Shown here: piece by piece, positions 9,271 to 17,352 of the stretch
How positions within the stretch are numbered: position 1 is the first letter of the stretch
Layout: every line of letters begins with the position of its first letter
From: a bacterium
GTDB taxonomy: Bacteria; Zhuqueibacterota; Zhuqueibacteria; Oleimicrobiales; Geothermoviventaceae
Direction of reading: 5' to 3'
DNA length: 64,000 bases
Assembly (NCBI GenBank): GCA_028275345.1
Contig: JAPWUV010000006.1
Coordinates: 175,342-239,341 of the forward strand
Translations under genes and position numbers: made by a program
Notes under the pieces: model-generated
What the model was told of the DNA's origin: nothing
The model's input: only the letters and a program-made list of their open reading frames with translations
Databases searched by the model: none

Positions 9271-9537
9271 CCTACCTCCGAAGTTACTCCCACTGACCAG
9301 CGCACGCAACCAAAATCGCTCGACGCCCACTCCTTGGACGACACCTACTGCCTTTTCGACGGATCCGCCATGAAAACGTTGCAGGCGATCCCGCTTCAAA
9401 TCGTGATCCTTCAACAATCCGGAGGAGTTCAATGTTCCCCGAACGCCCGGGCAGGAACGTCCTCTGTGTTGCGCATCACCCGAAGGAGGATTCTCCGACT
9501 CGGCGCTCCGGTCCGCTCACTCGCTTCCTGGCAGGTG

Positions 9538-12500
9538 CTAGCGGAGGAGAAGCAACTTGCGGGCTGCATGGACTTGATCCCCCACTTGCAGTCTCGCCAC
9601 GTAGACTCCATTGGGGAGAAATCGACCGCTCACGTCTCTCCCATCCCAATGGAAATGGGAAGCTCCCGAAACCGGGAGGCGGCCGGTGAAGCGGGAAACC
9701 TCCCTCCCCCGGGCATCCACAAGGACCAACGCGAATTCGGATCCCGGCGGGCCCTGCACGGAGAAGACCGTTCGGTCCACCACCGGATTCGGATGAACCT
9801 CATCCAGCTGCCATCCGCGCGGCACGGACTCCGCGCTCCGCGATTGGCTCACATGAGCCGGCTGCGGAATGAGAAGCAGCTGAACCGGCTTGAGCGGATC
9901 CCAGCTTGCCAGAAGCAGAGAGATCTCCTGGCCCGGCGAGCCAGATTTGCGGAATTCCAGTCGGAGCTGCGACGTCTGGCCCGACCAGAGTACCAGGGAA
10001 CCTTCCGACAGCCGGATGCCACCGGGATGGCGGGTCGGAAGAAATGCGCGCCAGGGCCCCGGATCGGGCGCATGATCGAAAACCCTGAAGGACCCGTGCC
10101 ACTTCGCCTGCACGCTGAGACAGAACGGGACCACGGCGTTCGTGTCCAGCGGCGAGAAAAGACTTTCCGGAACCGCCACGCTGAGGTCGCAGCCGTCGAA
10201 GGAGACTCCCGCCAGACTGAGGATCGGCCTCCAGGCGTTCGCCTGCCACACTTCCAAGGAACCGGAAGTGAGGTCAGCGAGGATCCGCAAGTCCGCCCCC
10301 AAACCCCCTACCCGCTCCCCGGTAGCCGTGTCCTGGTCGCTGTCCAGGAAAAACGCCCACTGCCATTCCAGAGTGTCCGGGAGAGGGCTCCAGTGAGAGA
10401 CGGTGTAGCGGATCCCCTCGCCGTCGAGTTCAGCTGAAATGGACTTCACATCCGCGAGCGAGTGCTCCCTGAGATCCCGCCACAGTTCGATTCGGAAAGG
10501 CGCCGGTCGTTCCCCCGGCAAGGGCCTCACCACCGCCCCGGGCAACGCTGCCACGAAGAGATCGCCGGCGCCTGCGTTCCGAACCTCCACCGTCGCCTGC
10601 TGAGAATCGGGCTCCCCCGGGAGTTCCTCCACCACCAGCACCCTCGCCTCCAGGACCGGCTTTCCAAGCGCCAAATAGATCCTGCCCGTTTCCCACTCCG
10701 GAAGCGAGAAAGGTGCAGCCAGGGACGGGAAGTACCCAGCCGCCGTGGCCTGCGCAACATACTCGCCGGCAGGGAGAAGACACCGATATTCGCCGCTGGA
10801 ATTCGTCCTCGTCCAGATGACGGAGTCCGAAGGAGCCAAACGTGGGCGAAAACTCACGGTAGCCCCGGGAACCGGGAGGCTGGTGGCGAGCTCCTGCACG
10901 CTTCCTCTCACCCAATGAGCTCCGGCAAGGCGACAGAAGAAGCTGCGGGTAAAGGACCGCCCTTCGTGGGTCTCGATCACCAGTTGTACCGGGACTGCGG
11001 TTGCGCCCTCCGGAAGTCCCTGGAGCCGAAAGACGTGCGAGGCGGTCACGGCGATTTCCTGAGAGGCTTCCACCCCGGGAAAGGAGATGCACGTGTCCAG
11101 TGGGATCACCCAGGGCAGTGAGGTTCGGAAACGAAGAACCCCTCCTTGCGTGGGCTCATTCCCTTCATTGCGAAGTCCGATGCGGAAGCCGAATTCTTCT
11201 CCTGGGTCGAGGACTCCGTTCGCCGTTGCCGCTGGCTCCAGCACTTCCAACGAGGTCACCAGCGGGATGGGGGCGCGGAGGCCGCTCGCCTCGAACACGC
11301 GCGCGATCCCCCAGCCGTACGTATTGTCAGGCCGATGCGCCTGCGAGGCTGTGGAGATGAGAGCTTGGCGCGCGTCCCAGCCGGTCCATTCCGGATGAAC
11401 CTCCAGCAGCAACGCACAGGCGCCGCCGATTAGAGGTGTAGACAGGGAAGTGCCACTCGCCGAACCGAAGGAGCTGGGGCTCCGACGAGTGGCGCAGCGC
11501 GTCCCAACACCGCGTGCGCACACCTCCGGTTTGATCCTGCCGTCGAAGGTGGGCCCCCGGGAGCTCCAGCTGGCGATCACTCCGTTGGCATCCACTGCCC
11601 CGACGGCGATCACGCTGTCGCCATCCGCCGGGGCGCTGATATGGCCCCAAGGGGTATTGTTCCAGTTGCCGGCCGCCACCACTACCGCGATCCCCTGTTT
11701 GGCAGCCCAATCCGCAGCCCTGGTGCAGACCGCCGTATTGCCATCCATATCCTCAAAGCGATACCAATCAAAATACCCGAGGGAACTGGAGATGACGTCA
11801 GCCCCCAGGCTGTCGGCCCACTCGACGGCCGCCGCCCAGTAGTCTTCCTCGACGGGGGTCTCGCTCCGCTCGTCCTCGGTCTTCGCCAGGAGAAAGTCCG
11901 CTCCGTAAGCGGGACCAATCAGTTCCCCTTCGCAGAACCCTGCCAACGCTGACCACGTGTAGGTACCGTGGGAATCCGAGTAGTCTGTGGGATCATCCCA
12001 ATTGCGCTCGGTGTCGCCATCGCCCATCACAAAGTCTCTCTCGGCGACGATGCGCAAACGGGAAAAGGCCTCGTGCCTCTTGAAAAAGCCCGTATCGAAC
12101 ATCGCCACCAGCACGCCCCGTCCCGAGTAGCCGAGCTCATGCAGCAAGGGCACCTGGATCTGTTCGAGCTGGGCCTGGGACGGACCGTAGTCCAGCCGAT
12201 ACTTGGGCACCGAGGGTTGCAGGACCTCGCTCCTGGTCTCGATCGCCTCGGAAGGAGGTTTCTCTCGTTTCGCTCCCACCACCGGTCTCAAGAGAGCCAC
12301 GAAAGGCATTTCTGCGATCCGGAGAATCTGACTCGGCGTGGCCCACACGGTGACGGCGTTGAACCAGCGCGATCGCGTCCGCAGCTGGGCGCCTGTGCCG
12401 AGGACGGCCCGCACGTACGGCTCAAACACTGGCAGATCCTCGAAGCCGCTCACCTGCCCTTCGCGTCGGACCTTCAACCGACGCTGGATCGCTCGCTGCG

Positions 12501-12750
12501 TGAGGCACCTCTCGGGCACAGACAAGGCCTCAGCCAGCGCGATCTCGGAGCGGAGTCCCTTGTCGGTGAAGAAGACCCACACTTTGAGACGTTCCGCCGG
12601 GGCCGAAGTCTGGAGCCGATCGGCCAACGGAGGCGAAATCTTAGGAGAGGCCGGAAGCCGGATCAGCTCGCTCTGGATCCCCTGGCCGAAAGAGAGCGCC
12701 CATGAAGCCAAAAACAGCAGGGCAGCGGTTGACCCTCTCGCAAGTCTCAC
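9538..12750 (-). CDS. secreted subtilisin-like serine protease (S8) with FlgD/T9SS-type C-terminus
   Basis: About 1070 aa from a GTG start at 12750, placed just before the signal peptide (ALLFLASWALSFGQG). The catalytic triad is intact: D219 (VAMFDTGF), H261 (DSHGTYTWS), S435 (GTSLSTP), with oxyanion-hole Asn at about 362 (AAGNWNN). An inhibitor-like propeptide fills residues 25-200. The long C-terminal half holds beta-sandwich repeats and ends in an 80-residue FlgD-Ig-like module (WDGRDVSGRFLPNGVYVARL) with the tail RKLLLLR, the same tail as two other secreted proteases here. In FCB bacteria such modules often act as T9SS sorting or anchoring domains. The in-frame stretch 12751-13023 is Arg/Cys-rich and is left out. 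Substrate unknown. Confidence 0.85.
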   Translation of the reverse strand: MRLARGSTAALLFLASWALSFGQGIQSELIRLPASPKISPPLADRLQTSAPAERLKVWVFFTDKGLRSEIALAEALSVPERCLTQRAIQRRLKVRREGQVSGFEDLPVFEPYVRAVLGTGAQLRTRSRWFNAVTVWATPSQILRIAEMPFVALLRPVVGAKREKPPSEAIETRSEVLQPSVPKYRLDYGPSQAQLEQIQVPLLHELGYSGRGVLVAMFDTGFFKRHEAFSRLRIVAERDFVMGDGDTERNWDDPTDYSDSHGTYTWSALAGFCEGELIGPAYGADFLLAKTEDERSETPVEEDYWAAAVEWADSLGADVISSSLGYFDWYRFEDMDGNTAVCTRAADWAAKQGIAVVVAAGNWNNTPWGHISAPADGDSVIAVGAVDANGVIASWSSRGPTFDGRIKPEVCARGVGTRCATRRSPSSFGSASGTSLSTPLIGGACALLLEVHPEWTGWDARQALISTASQAHRPDNTYGWGIARVFEASGLRAPIPLVTSLEVLEPAATANGVLDPGEEFGFRIGLRNEGNEPTQGGVLRFRTSLPWVIPLDTCISFPGVEASQEIAVTASHVFRLQGLPEGATAVPVQLVIETHEGRSFTRSFFCRLAGAHWVRGSVQELATSLPVPGATVSFRPRLAPSDSVIWTRTNSSGEYRCLLPAGEYVAQATAAGYFPSLAAPFSLPEWETGRIYLALGKPVLEARVLVVEELPGEPDSQQATVEVRNAGAGDLFVAALPGAVVRPLPGERPAPFRIELWRDLREHSLADVKSISAELDGEGIRYTVSHWSPLPDTLEWQWAFFLDSDQDTATGERVGGLGADLRILADLTSGSLEVWQANAWRPILSLAGVSFDGCDLSVAVPESLFSPLDTNAVVPFCLSVQAKWHGSFRVFDHAPDPGPWRAFLPTRHPGGIRLSEGSLVLWSGQTSQLRLEFRKSGSPGQEISLLLASWDPLKPVQLLLIPQPAHVSQSRSAESVPRGWQLDEVHPNPVVDRTVFSVQGPPGSEFALVLVDARGREVSRFTGRLPVSGASHFHWDGRDVSGRFLPNGVYVARLQVGDQVHAARKLLLLR

Positions 12751-13081
12751 TTTCCACCCGCTCTGTGCTTGCGTTACTCGGCGTGGGCTCCGCGCCGACT
12801 CACCGCGGCGGACTCCGGAGCCTCCTCGGGCGCGACGCAGACAAAGACGCCAGCCCCCGCGGAGTAGGACTCCCTCCTCCGACAGAGCGGAGGAACGAGT
12901 TGCGTCCTCCGCCCCCGGGGAGGCAGTTCTCTGGCATCGCCGCGCAGGAAAGCAGGTGCTCTCGCCCCGCGACCGTTCGAAACATCCTGCAAGCGCCGAC
13001 CGCCGGTCGACCGAAAGATCCATTCTTGTGACCGCAGTCCCCCTTTCGCAGCCCAGGGATCCTCGACCAGGGACATTCCAC
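12751..13081. other. intergenic region, 331 bp, no gene recognised
   Basis: Lies between the subtilisin start and the stop of the sugar-kinase gene. Minus-strand reading stays open to 13023, but the translation is Arg/Cys-rich and unlike the neighbouring genes. An 8-bp inverted repeat (GCGGAGGA at 12887-12894, TCCTCCGC at 12905-12912, 10-base loop) lacks a T-tail. I see no convincing promoter, riboswitch or RNA gene. Confidence 0.5.
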
Positions 13082-14119
13082 CTACGATGAGCTGTTCCTT
13101 GGCCGGCGGAGCTGTTGGCGGATCTCGTCCGGTGTAGCCGTCCCAGTGGTGAAAAGCTTCTTCACCACCACCGAGGCAGCCGCATTAGCCAAGGTCACGG
13201 CCGTCACGATGTCGCTTCCGCCGGCCAAGGCGACGGTGAGCATCGCGGCGAAGGTATCCCCGGCTCCGGTCACATCCACTTCGCCCGCCGCGGTCCAGGT
13301 GGGGACGGGGATGGGTTCCTTCCCTGCCTGGAAGATCATGGCCCCCTTCTCCGCAAGCGTGACCACAAGGTACTGGGGGCCAGTCAGCTCCAGAAAGCGG
13401 AACGCCGCGCGCTCCAGCTCCTCGCCCTCCAGGCAGGCGTTCTCCGGCAGGCCCAAGCCGAGGGCCAGTTCCACCTCATTGGGCACAAGGGCCGTGAAGC
13501 CGCGGAACCGCTGGATGCGACGTCGGGAATCGCCGACAAGCACAGTGCGGCTTCCGGCGGCACTCCGGGTGAGGGCGTCCAGGATGGGAGCTGTCACCAC
13601 TCCCGTCTCCTGGACCTCATTGTAGTCATCGACGATGATCGCATCCCAATGCGGGGCTTCGGCGCGCAAGATCTCAACCAGTCGCTGCTGGTCCCTCGGG
13701 CTCACAGGCTCCGTATTCTCCTGGTCGAAACGAGCCACTTGCTGCTTGCGGCCGTGGTAGGAGGAAGCGTAGATCTTGTTGAAGGTGGGGGTGAGCCGAT
13801 GCGGATCTCGGATCAGGTACCGGGTGTCGACGCCTCGCCTGTCGAACTCCCGCACCATGATTTCTGCTGAAAGATCGTCCCCGATGACGCCGACCGCATA
13901 GGTCTGCGCTCCGAGGGCACGCACGTTCAGGGTGGTATTACCTCCGCCCCCCGGGAGGTACTCATCGTGCTCCACCCGCACGATGGGAACGGGCGCCTCC
14001 CGCGAGATGGCCTCCATATTCCCCACGATGTAGCGATCGAGGTAAAAGTCCCCGACAACGGCGATCTTGAGCCGGGGCGCCGCCGCAAAAACCCTTTCCG
14101 CCGCCTGCTGCAGGTCCAT
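13082..14119 (-). CDS. PfkB-family kinase, HldE/RfaE N-domain type (heptose-7-phosphate kinase)
   Basis: A 345-aa ribokinase-fold sugar kinase. The N-terminal VVGDFYLDRYIVG (residues 21-33) and SREAPVPIV (39-47), the glycine-rich PGGGGNT (56-62) and the C-terminal TGAGDTF signature with the catalytic Asp match the kinase half of HldE (RfaE domain I). That enzyme phosphorylates D-glycero-D-manno-heptose 7-phosphate at C1 on the way to ADP-heptose for the LPS inner core. The adenylyltransferase half found in the E. coli bifunctional protein is absent, as in species that keep hldE1 and hldE2 separate. The ATG at 14119 follows GAGGGACGCA. Closely related PfkB kinases with other sugars cannot be excluded, so no gene symbol is given. 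Confidence 0.78.
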   Translation of the reverse strand: MDLQQAAERVFAAAPRLKIAVVGDFYLDRYIVGNMEAISREAPVPIVRVEHDEYLPGGGGNTTLNVRALGAQTYAVGVIGDDLSAEIMVREFDRRGVDTRYLIRDPHRLTPTFNKIYASSYHGRKQQVARFDQENTEPVSPRDQQRLVEILRAEAPHWDAIIVDDYNEVQETGVVTAPILDALTRSAAGSRTVLVGDSRRRIQRFRGFTALVPNEVELALGLGLPENACLEGEELERAAFRFLELTGPQYLVVTLAEKGAMIFQAGKEPIPVPTWTAAGEVDVTGAGDTFAAMLTVALAGGSDIVTAVTLANAAASVVVKKLFTTGTATPDEIRQQLRRPRNSSS

Positions 14120-14688
14120 TGCGTCCCTCGCTTTCTTCAGATCAGGTCATCGGAACCATCCCAACTCCGCGCATTGGCCGCCCCGGCCCTCGCCACGTAT
14201 CCCGTCGAGCGCCTCTTCTGGAAAGCCCACCGTTGGAAGACGTGCACTTCTTCGCGGCCCCCGCTCGCGTGTGGCCCCCTCAGGCCGCAATCTCCGCATT
14301 CGCCCGGGAAAGGAGTTCTCGGCGAATCACCGGAAGCGGCAAGTTCCCTTCGCTCTCCCCCGACGCATTCGCACTTGCCCTTCTGGCGAGATGCTGAGCG
14401 CCCTCCGCCGCGCCACGGTTCAGACCCGGTCCTCCAGCCGCGGATCAATGCGACCCCGCGATCCCGCCCAAATCGGTCCCTTCGGCAAGAACCAACGCAC
14501 CGGATCCGGCACGACCGGAGTACCGTCTCGCCGGTCTCTGCGAATCCGCGCTGGATCTGGAAGGTCCCGTCGCTTCGCCTGTGGAGACGGTGAAACCTGA
14601 CCCGCCGATTCGTAGCATTGCCCCGCTGGGCGAACGGGTTACGCCAGCCGAAAGCCGATGTCCCCCGGATCCGTCCAGTGGTCGAAGC
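14120..14688. other. 569-bp stretch without a recognisable gene
   Basis: Between the sugar-kinase start and the stop of the MBL hydrolase gene. Both strands have open frames of about 100-200 codons, but their translations are Arg/Pro/Ser-rich and resemble no known protein. No tRNA cloverleaf, strong hairpin or repeat was seen. Composition is slightly less purine-skewed than the adjacent coding DNA. It could hold an untranslated regulatory region or a decayed gene. Confidence 0.5.
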
Positions 14689-15375
14689 TCAGATTTCCAG
14701 GGATTCGCCGAAGGCCAGAACCTTCGCCTTGAAGCCTTTGGCTGCCACCTTCTGGGCAAATTCCTGGGGATCCTGATCGATTACGCCGAAGGTCTTGTAG
14801 TGCATCGGGATGGCCAGCGAGGGCTTCAACAACTCCACGGCCTTGACTGCGTCGTCGATGCCCATGGTGAAATTGTCGCCAATGGGAAGCAGAGCAACGT
14901 CGATGCGGTTCATCTCGCCGATGAGCTGCATGTCCAGGAAGAGGCCTGTGTCGCCCGCATGATAGATGTTGCGGCCATCGATGGTCACCAGATAGCCGCA
15001 GGGATTGCCCATGTAGGCCATCTTGCCATTGATCTCCATTCCCGAGCCGTGGTGGGCAATGGTCAGTTTGACGCGCCCAAACGGGAACGGGAAAGACCCG
15101 CCAATGTGCATCGGATGCACTTTGGCCCCTTGGGACTGGCAATACATCGCCAGCTCATACGGAGCGATGATGGTCGCCCCATTGGCCTTGGCAATGGTCA
15201 GGCCGTCCCCAACATGATCGCCGTGCCCGTGGGTGAGGAGAACGAAGTCCGCACGAATCTGCTCCGCCTTTGCCGCCGCCACCGGATTGCCGGTGAGGAA
15301 CGGATCGATGACGAGTCGGTGGGTCTTCCCTTCCACCAGAAAGGCGGCATGCCCAAGGTAGGTCAGCTTCGGCAT
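14689..15375 (-). CDS. UPF0173-type metallo-beta-lactamase-fold hydrolase
   Basis: A 228-aa single-domain MBL-fold protein. The metal-binding HxHxDH motif is at residues 49-54 (HGHGDH). Further ligands are AGDTG around the middle and MHYKTF near the end, an arrangement typical of the UPF0173 (YtkL/UlaG-like) metal-dependent hydrolases. The start is backed by AGGAGG with 5-base spacing before the ATG. No signal peptide, so cytoplasmic. The natural substrate of this family is not established. It lies 105 bp downstream of folE on the same strand and may be co-transcribed with it. Confidence 0.88.
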   Translation of the reverse strand: MPKLTYLGHAAFLVEGKTHRLVIDPFLTGNPVAAAKAEQIRADFVLLTHGHGDHVGDGLTIAKANGATIIAPYELAMYCQSQGAKVHPMHIGGSFPFPFGRVKLTIAHHGSGMEINGKMAYMGNPCGYLVTIDGRNIYHAGDTGLFLDMQLIGEMNRIDVALLPIGDNFTMGIDDAVKAVELLKPSLAIPMHYKTFGVIDQDPQEFAQKVAAKGFKAKVLAFGESLEI

Positions 15376-15480
15376 AGTACCCTCCTCCTTTGCCTCGCCC
15401 TCTCCTGCACTTCCACTCGCCTCGAGACATCCCCCCGGATCCCGCGCTCGAGATGACAGATCGGCGGGGCTTCCCCTGCC

Positions 15481-16092
15481 TCACCTCGGGACCTCCAGGT
15501 GGAGGAGGTCCAGAAACTCCTTCCGCAGCTCTGCGCTCTCGCGGAAGCAGCCGTGAAGGGATCTTGTGGTGATCAAGGAGTCTTTTTTCTCAACTCCCCG
15601 CATCATCATGCAGAGATGCTGCGCCTGCACGACCACGCCCACTCCCTTCGGCTTCAACACATCGCAAAGGGTCTGCGCGATTTGCTCTGTGAGACGTTCC
15701 TGAACCTGAAGTCGCCGGGCGTACATCTCCACGATGCGCGGAATCTTGCTAATCCCGATGATGCGGCCATCCGGAACGTACGCGACGTGCGCTTTCCCGA
15801 AGAAGGGGAGGAGGTGATGCTCGCACATGCTGTAGAAGTCGATGTCCTTGACCACGATCATGTCGCCTGTGCTTTCTTCGAAGATCGCGTCGTTCACCAC
15901 CTCTTCGAGGCGATCCCTATACCCTTTGGTGAGGAAGAGCCAGGCGGTGGCCACTCGCTCCGGCGTGCGAACCAGTCCCTGCCGCTGGGGATCCTCTCCC
16001 AGAAGCGCAAGGAATTGCGCGATGATCTCGCGGATCTCCTTCTCGCGCGCCCGCAACTCCGCCTCCTGCACCGGAACTGACTTGGATTTCAT
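15481..16092 (-). CDS. folE: GTP cyclohydrolase I
   Basis: Converts GTP to 7,8-dihydroneopterin triphosphate, the first step toward folate (and in some lineages queuosine). At 203 aa it has the normal length. Zinc ligands are visible as C90 and H93 in MCEHHLLPF and C161 in HLCMMMRG; the substrate-binding GISKIPRIV segment is also present. A TTG at 16116 is an alternative start with eight more residues, but the ATG at 16092 has GGAG about 9 bases upstream and gives the usual N-terminus. A near-consensus promoter lies at 16153-16181. The MBL hydrolase gene follows 105 bp downstream. Confidence 0.95.
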   Translation of the reverse strand: MKSKSVPVQEAELRAREKEIREIIAQFLALLGEDPQRQGLVRTPERVATAWLFLTKGYRDRLEEVVNDAIFEESTGDMIVVKDIDFYSMCEHHLLPFFGKAHVAYVPDGRIIGISKIPRIVEMYARRLQVQERLTEQIAQTLCDVLKPKGVGVVVQAQHLCMMMRGVEKKDSLITTRSLHGCFRESAELRKEFLDLLHLEVPR

Positions 16093-16152
16093 CTCCCGCA
16101 ACTCCGAACTCGACAACGGCCACCCTGCTGATTGCCCGAACCAGGGGCATCC

Positions 16153-16181
16153 AGTTTAGGAAATCGTGCCATCCCAGTCAA
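16153..16181 (-). promoter_or_regulatory. strong predicted sigma-70 promoter for folE
   Basis: Minus-strand TTGACT (16176-16181), exact 17-bp spacer, TAAACT (16153-16158). Predicted transcription start near 16146 gives a 5' leader of about 50 bases to the folE ATG. It is the closest to the canonical consensus in the window. Confidence 0.7.
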
Positions 16182-16321
16182 GCTCTATCGTCCCTGCGGG
16201 CCGAGGCTCCGCTTCCGGTCCATTCGTGCCCGCGATAGAGGTCGGGAGGCTCACGGACTCTCGGGAGCTTAGGCGGCAAATCCCGTTCAGCCCGCTAGGC
16301 TGATGGGTGCCAAAAACGGTA

Positions 16322-16353
16322 AAGGCCTCTCCCCGAGGGGTGGGAGAGGCCTT
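16322..16353 (-). terminator. intrinsic terminator after the second lytic transglycosylase gene
   Basis: Perfect 12-bp inverted repeat AAGGCCTCTCCC (16322-16333) and GGGAGAGGCCTT (16342-16353) with an 8-base loop. On the minus strand it continues as TACCGTTTTTGG. It lies about 65 bp past the stop of the gene ending at 16417 and separates it from folE. Confidence 0.85.
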
Positions 16354-16416
16354 GCGCCGTGAGAGAGGAACGGACCAAAGCCATGGAGACTAGCTTTGGA
16401 CTTGTACCCCCGCTAT

Positions 16417-17103
16417 CTATGAGCTCTGCTTCCCCTTTCGGTAGAGTTCCAGGATGGCGGGCACATACTTCTGCGTCTCCTCCGGGAGACGATTCGACTT
16501 CGCCCCTGCCATCCAGAAAGCCGCACCCCTTTCTCCAATGTTGTAGGCCGCCAACCCCCCCTCCAGTCCGTAGCGAGCAATGAGACTTGAGAGGTAGCGA
16601 CACCCTATCCGGATGTTATAGATGGGATCGGTGAGCACTGTGACCGGGTCCGACCAGGTTATGCCCTCGTAATAGGCGATGAACTGGCCCGTCATGGGCA
16701 TGACCTGCATCAGACCGATGGCCCCTGCCGGGGACACGAGCTTCGGATCCCAGGTGCCCCCCGTCTCCTTGGTGATCATGGCCACGATGAGGTCCACATC
16801 CAGGTTCGTGTACTTGAGGCTCATCTCGTAGATCGTGCTGGCGATCTCGTAACGCTCGTCCGAAGGCAATTCCGGATTGGCCTGTTCGATGATCTTCATC
16901 AGTCTTTGCACATGGTACTGTCGCACAGTATCGACGCTGAGCGCGGCCCGCAGCTCATTGAAAGCCTGTTCCAGCTTCTGGATCTGATCCGCCCTGCGCT
17001 GATTGTCCCGGTAGTTGAAAGTGAACCCCACCACGAAACCTACCCCTACCACAACCGCCAAGACTCTCAGCACCGCGACCCACACCCTCGTATTGAACCT
17101 CAT
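16417..17103 (-). CDS. membrane-anchored lytic transglycosylase (SLT domain), paralog of the gene at 8551
   Basis: A 228-aa peptidoglycan lytic transglycosylase. Layout: N-terminal membrane helix (about residues 8-30), a coiled-coil (RRADQIQKLEQAFNELRAAL), then an SLT domain with catalytic Glu at E113 in KETGGTWDP, SPAGAIGLMQVMP and AAYNIGE. It shares long identical motifs with the protein at 8551-9270, so the two arose by duplication. The ATG at 17103 is preferred; a GTG at 17127 would add eight residues but has a poorly placed Shine-Dalgarno. A perfect 12-bp hairpin terminator follows. Likely monocistronic. The two copies may serve different sites or stages of wall turnover; this is inference. 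Confidence 0.88.
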   Translation of the reverse strand: MRFNTRVWVAVLRVLAVVVGVGFVVGFTFNYRDNQRRADQIQKLEQAFNELRAALSVDTVRQYHVQRLMKIIEQANPELPSDERYEIASTIYEMSLKYTNLDVDLIVAMITKETGGTWDPKLVSPAGAIGLMQVMPMTGQFIAYYEGITWSDPVTVLTDPIYNIRIGCRYLSSLIARYGLEGGLAAYNIGERGAAFWMAGAKSNRLPEETQKYVPAILELYRKGKQSS

Positions 17104-17352
17104 CCTCTCCCTCGCACTTGGACCCACCTTCCATATTCCATAGATGTAGCTACAACTATCATGCCTGTCTCGGTGTGATGGCCCTCACCGGGAGCCCGCT
17201 TTGCCTCATTTTCCGTACGCCCAACTGAGTCCCGATCTCGGAAGTCCGGGCCCTCCAGCACGGCGGAATCGGGGTGGTCGATTTTTGTCAACAATTGGCC
17301 GAAAATCGTTTGGAGATGAGACAGGGGATCGGCTGGTCCCTACCGCAGGAGG

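Noticed and set aside
8575..10437. Open plus-strand frame of 620 codons
   Set aside because: Antisense to a transglycosylase and a subtilisin with intact active sites; no domain or start signal.
12751..13023. Possible 91-residue N-terminal extension of the subtilisin
   Set aside because: Arg/Cys-rich and without family counterpart; the signal peptide begins right after the GTG at 12750.
14067..14600. Plus-strand open frame in the 14.1-14.7 kb gap
   Set aside because: Starts inside the kinase gene, is Arg/Ser/Pro-rich, has no Shine-Dalgarno and no recognisable domain.
17286..17291. Consensus -35 TTGACA on the minus strand upstream of the second transglycosylase
   Set aside because: No -10 element at 16-18 bp spacing (TTCCGC at that position).
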